NCBI GenBank assembly: GCA_002737595.1
Contig: NSHZ01000011.1
Span: 1-26,066, forward strand
Direction: 5' to 3'
From: Actinomycetota bacterium
GTDB lineage: Bacteria; Actinomycetota; Actinomycetes; Nanopelagicales; Nanopelagicaceae
DNA: 26,066 nucleotides
Below the pieces are notes generated by a model. The model did not search any database. It saw only the letters and a list, made by a program, of their open reading frames with translations, and was not told the DNA's origin. Within the stretch, counting starts at the first letter, position 1. The number at the start of each line of letters is the position of its first letter. The position numbers were made by a program, and so were the translations under genes. Of the stretch, positions 25,101-26,066 are shown one piece after another.

Positions 25101-25189
25101 TGCAATTTCTCACTCTTATCGCGCTGCTCATCATGTGCCTTCCCGGCGGGCGACGTTGGGTTGATCGACCTGATGAAGAGGTTTCATGA
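22091..25189 (+). CDS. Large membrane glycosyltransferase, family 2 N-terminal domain
   Basis: A 1032-residue envelope enzyme. Residues about 25-280 are a GT2 (GT-A fold) domain: HALVVTHDGARWLPELISSL, AIDTGSLDRSIG, WLLHDDCAPLPDALE with the metal-binding acidic pair, and GFDPHLTLFRDDVDFGWRV. From about 405 to 800 there are roughly ten hydrophobic spans, then a soluble, probably extracytoplasmic region, and a last membrane span near 1000-1020. The donor may be GDP-mannose or a related sugar; that is inferred from manC nearby. The ATG at 22091 lies 71 bases inside whiB2 and has no Shine-Dalgarno; no ATG, GTG or TTG occurs in frame between the whiB2 stop and the first conserved residues. The last bases overlap the next gene by four (ATGA). 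Confidence 0.9.
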   Translation: MSDLESGAASLSASDAGLSAAPFNQAIHALVVTHDGARWLPELISSLSDLTYSPQSIRAIDTGSLDRSIGLLQEASIPLRSTDRNSGFGEAVNLGVDWITEEIDTDPSKTWIWLLHDDCAPLPDALEKLVFALADAPSVAMAGPKIRGWHDRNHLLEVGVSIAGNGARWTGLERRERDQGQHDGVRDVLAVSSAGALIRLDVWQELSGFDPHLTLFRDDVDFGWRVNVAGHRVIAVPDAVVLHAEAAATERREIDVEGATLHRPHLLDRRNANYVLLANSSRWRLPQVLARLVVSTVVRTIGYLFAKLPGYAGDEIAALALILARPDLIRTARRVRAQSRLLPASAVSSYLAPDGSQIRLAFESLRELVFKGIAPMSNPSSSFSDARYAVAEDDEAIVKSNSFLLRALKIPAVSLFLILALINLVAFRGKWGNLSGGALLPAPASGADLISTYFDSWHPIGIGTSTPAPPWMLILGFFSIITFGNLQVLVSLIFFLAMPITGIAMHRALGKHVHDRGIRIAGSVIYSFSPVLLIAMSDGELTLILAAMLLPWALSIWWSGASSVLQRESFSQAKLWRSIFVAIIMIALLPQLVFSFLLGVGALTFKARTQGRKRVGILVALFVLTPILALLPWSVSAILHPTLWLRSFGLGPESGNAWNLTLFNPGGFYSPPFWMGAPLLLGVLLVVIRSGRARIRIFANLSITVLTISILLSALTVTPYGSPVPSRVWSGPGVLLATALAIYALALVSDGLSDRLRNLPLSKQHVESLVTTVALLISIVTGIGWQILTPSPLNANSEQILPAFVAASLQSTDRSRVLVLRATSSGTKYSVVREGTSVLGDPEVSGLMPDLLETTLAELMTGGSNTTSRVLGQFAIKYVFVASPAPAALSRVLDGVGGLRRVSATDQGALWKITNPSGRLVFLSDKAESPIVLPSSRVSAQVAIPGPGKLSLSEKLDPKWSVLLDEEILKPVKSGSWNPTYRISQAGELRLIHDSSFRRLALGLQFLTLIALLIMCLPGGRRWVDRPDEEVS

Positions 25190-26066
25190 AAAAGTATCTC
25201 TTCGTTGCATTACTTGCTATCACAACTATGATTGTTTCCCTGCTTCCGCATGCAGCAGTCGAGGGCGAGTTGCAGAGCTTGCGCTACTCTCCAGAGATTT
25301 GTCCGTCGAGTAAGAACAGCACTCAAGTTGTTGTTGCGGGTGCCTCAAGTAAGGTGCAACTCTTTCGCGGTAAGAATTCAAAGATGGTCGGAGTGGAGAA
25401 GGATTTTACGATTCTCACCCCGCTGCCAAAGGAATGGATGGAGATCTCTGAAAGTTCCGGGGCTCCAGTTTTAGTGGATCGAGGTGAAGGGCTTTCGCTT
25501 CTTGCTTGTCCAGGAATTGCTGAGCCTGCTTGGTTTGTGGGTGGTTCAAGTGATATCGCAAGTCAAGATCAACTTGTGGTGGCAAATGATGGCGCGAGCG
25601 CGGCAACCTTATTGGTGAAGATGTGGAGCAATCAGGATCGCCCTCTAGAAACTGCTATTACGGTCGGCGCACGAACATCAAGAAGCGTACGGCTAGACAC
25701 TCTTGCACCAGGAGTAAAATCGATGGTGCTTTACATTGAGCCTCAAGTAGGTCGAGTCTCTGTCTCTCTGCAGTCAAAGCGCAAGACAGGATTTAACTCG
25801 GGGGGTGCGGATTACATCTCTGCAAGCCCGGCGCCTTCCCTGGAACAAATAATCCCAATAGTTATCGGGGTCAAAAAGAGTGCAGCAAAAAAGCCAGCTA
25901 CCAAATTGACGAAAAAGAAGGTGAAGAAGGCGCCAGTTGTCCCTCAAACAAGCGGGTCGATTCGCACTCTCAGAGTCCTGGCACCAGGTGAAAGTGGCGC
26001 CACCTTCACCGCAACCCTGCTCGCTAGTGACGGATCCTATATTCCTGTGGGTTTGGATGGCATTTT
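25186..26066 (+). CDS. Secreted DUF5719-like protein, C-terminus cut by window edge
   Basis: I translated the frame from the ATG at 25186; it is open for 293 codons to the window end. The N-terminus (MKKYLFVALLAITTMIVSLLP) is a signal peptide or membrane anchor without an evident lipobox. The rest is a beta-rich extracytoplasmic protein with motifs such as SPEICPSSKNSTQVVVAG and WFVGGSSDIASQDQLVVANDGASAATL. Proteins of the DUF5719 family follow this glycosyltransferase in other actinobacteria, and I assign it by position and general likeness. Residues 230-250 hold ten lysines in 21 positions, with Ala and Pro, a strongly basic linker. It is translationally coupled to the glycosyltransferase (ATGA). 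Function is unknown; it may work with the glycosyltransferase in the envelope. Confidence 0.7.
   Translation, partial: MKKYLFVALLAITTMIVSLLPHAAVEGELQSLRYSPEICPSSKNSTQVVVAGASSKVQLFRGKNSKMVGVEKDFTILTPLPKEWMEISESSGAPVLVDRGEGLSLLACPGIAEPAWFVGGSSDIASQDQLVVANDGASAATLLVKMWSNQDRPLETAITVGARTSRSVRLDTLAPGVKSMVLYIEPQVGRVSVSLQSKRKTGFNSGGADYISASPAPSLEQIIPIVIGVKKSAAKKPATKLTKKKVKKAPVVPQTSGSIRTLRVLAPGESGATFTATLLASDGSYIPVGLDGI

Noticed and set aside
1..26066. CRISPR arrays, transposases, integrases, attachment sites, tRNA or rRNA genes, riboswitches
   Set aside because: I looked for repeats, transposase-like frames and RNA-like stretches on both strands by eye. Nearly all sequence is in conserved genes, and no such element is supported. 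Weak or short ones could be missed without a covariance search.

Overview
The window looks like a compact, gene-dense chromosomal segment of an actinobacterium. The marker genes point there: a WhiB2-type iron-sulfur regulator, mycothiol biosynthesis (MshB), coenzyme F420 biosynthesis (FbiA and a two-domain FbiB), GlpX as a class II fructose-bisphosphatase, an actinobacterial 7Fe ferredoxin next to DapC, and two actinobacteria-restricted families (TIGR03089 and, less surely, DUF5719). Base composition looks roughly balanced by eye, genes abut or overlap, and there is no intergenic stretch over 300 bases. This suggests a small, streamlined actinobacterium, possibly a freshwater planktonic type. 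That last step is inference from gene content and layout only.

Layout. Positions 1-2098 (minus): glpX followed by a class I fumarase cut by the window edge. 2174-3335 (plus): an HTH-TOBE regulator and a ModB permease, without ModA or ModC. 3364-5052 (plus): ispH and a DUF554 membrane protein. 5053-5469 (minus): an unknown small membrane protein. 5599-8935 (plus): ychF, typA and a NUDIX hydrolase that seems to lack a normal start codon. 8904-10982 (minus): a DPP-IV-like S9 peptidase. 11029-14022 (plus): mshB, a small membrane protein and a VanW-family protein. 13988-16368 (minus): a GNAT acetyltransferase and, downstream, a cysteinyl-tRNA synthetase with its own promoter. 16431-17851 (plus): fdxA-dapC. 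17848-18429 (minus): a TIGR03089 protein. 18461-19474 (plus): a GDP-mannose pyrophosphorylase. 19464-21724 (minus): fbiA-fbiB. 21904-26066 (plus): whiB2, a large membrane glycosyltransferase and a secreted DUF5719-like protein cut by the window edge.

The right-hand block (TIGR03089, manC, fbiB, fbiA, whiB2) resembles the Mycobacterium tuberculosis Rv3260c-Rv3268 neighbourhood. The mshB to dapC part resembles Rv1170-Rv1178. Both comparisons are from memory. Together these genes serve redox cofactor supply (mycothiol, F420, ferredoxin), isoprenoid and DAP precursors, and cell-envelope building (GDP-mannose, glycosyltransferase, VanW), with WhiB2 as the regulator.

I found no mobile element, CRISPR array, RNA gene or defence system, and no convincing wholly new multi-gene system. 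The most interesting signals concern expression and layout. Six genes carry TANNNT exactly six bases before the start codon, which is a leaderless-mRNA signature. All five convergent gene pairs abut or overlap. An inverted repeat covers the likely -35 of whiB2. The NUDIX gene probably starts at ATC. The molybdate locus has been reduced to a regulator and one permease.
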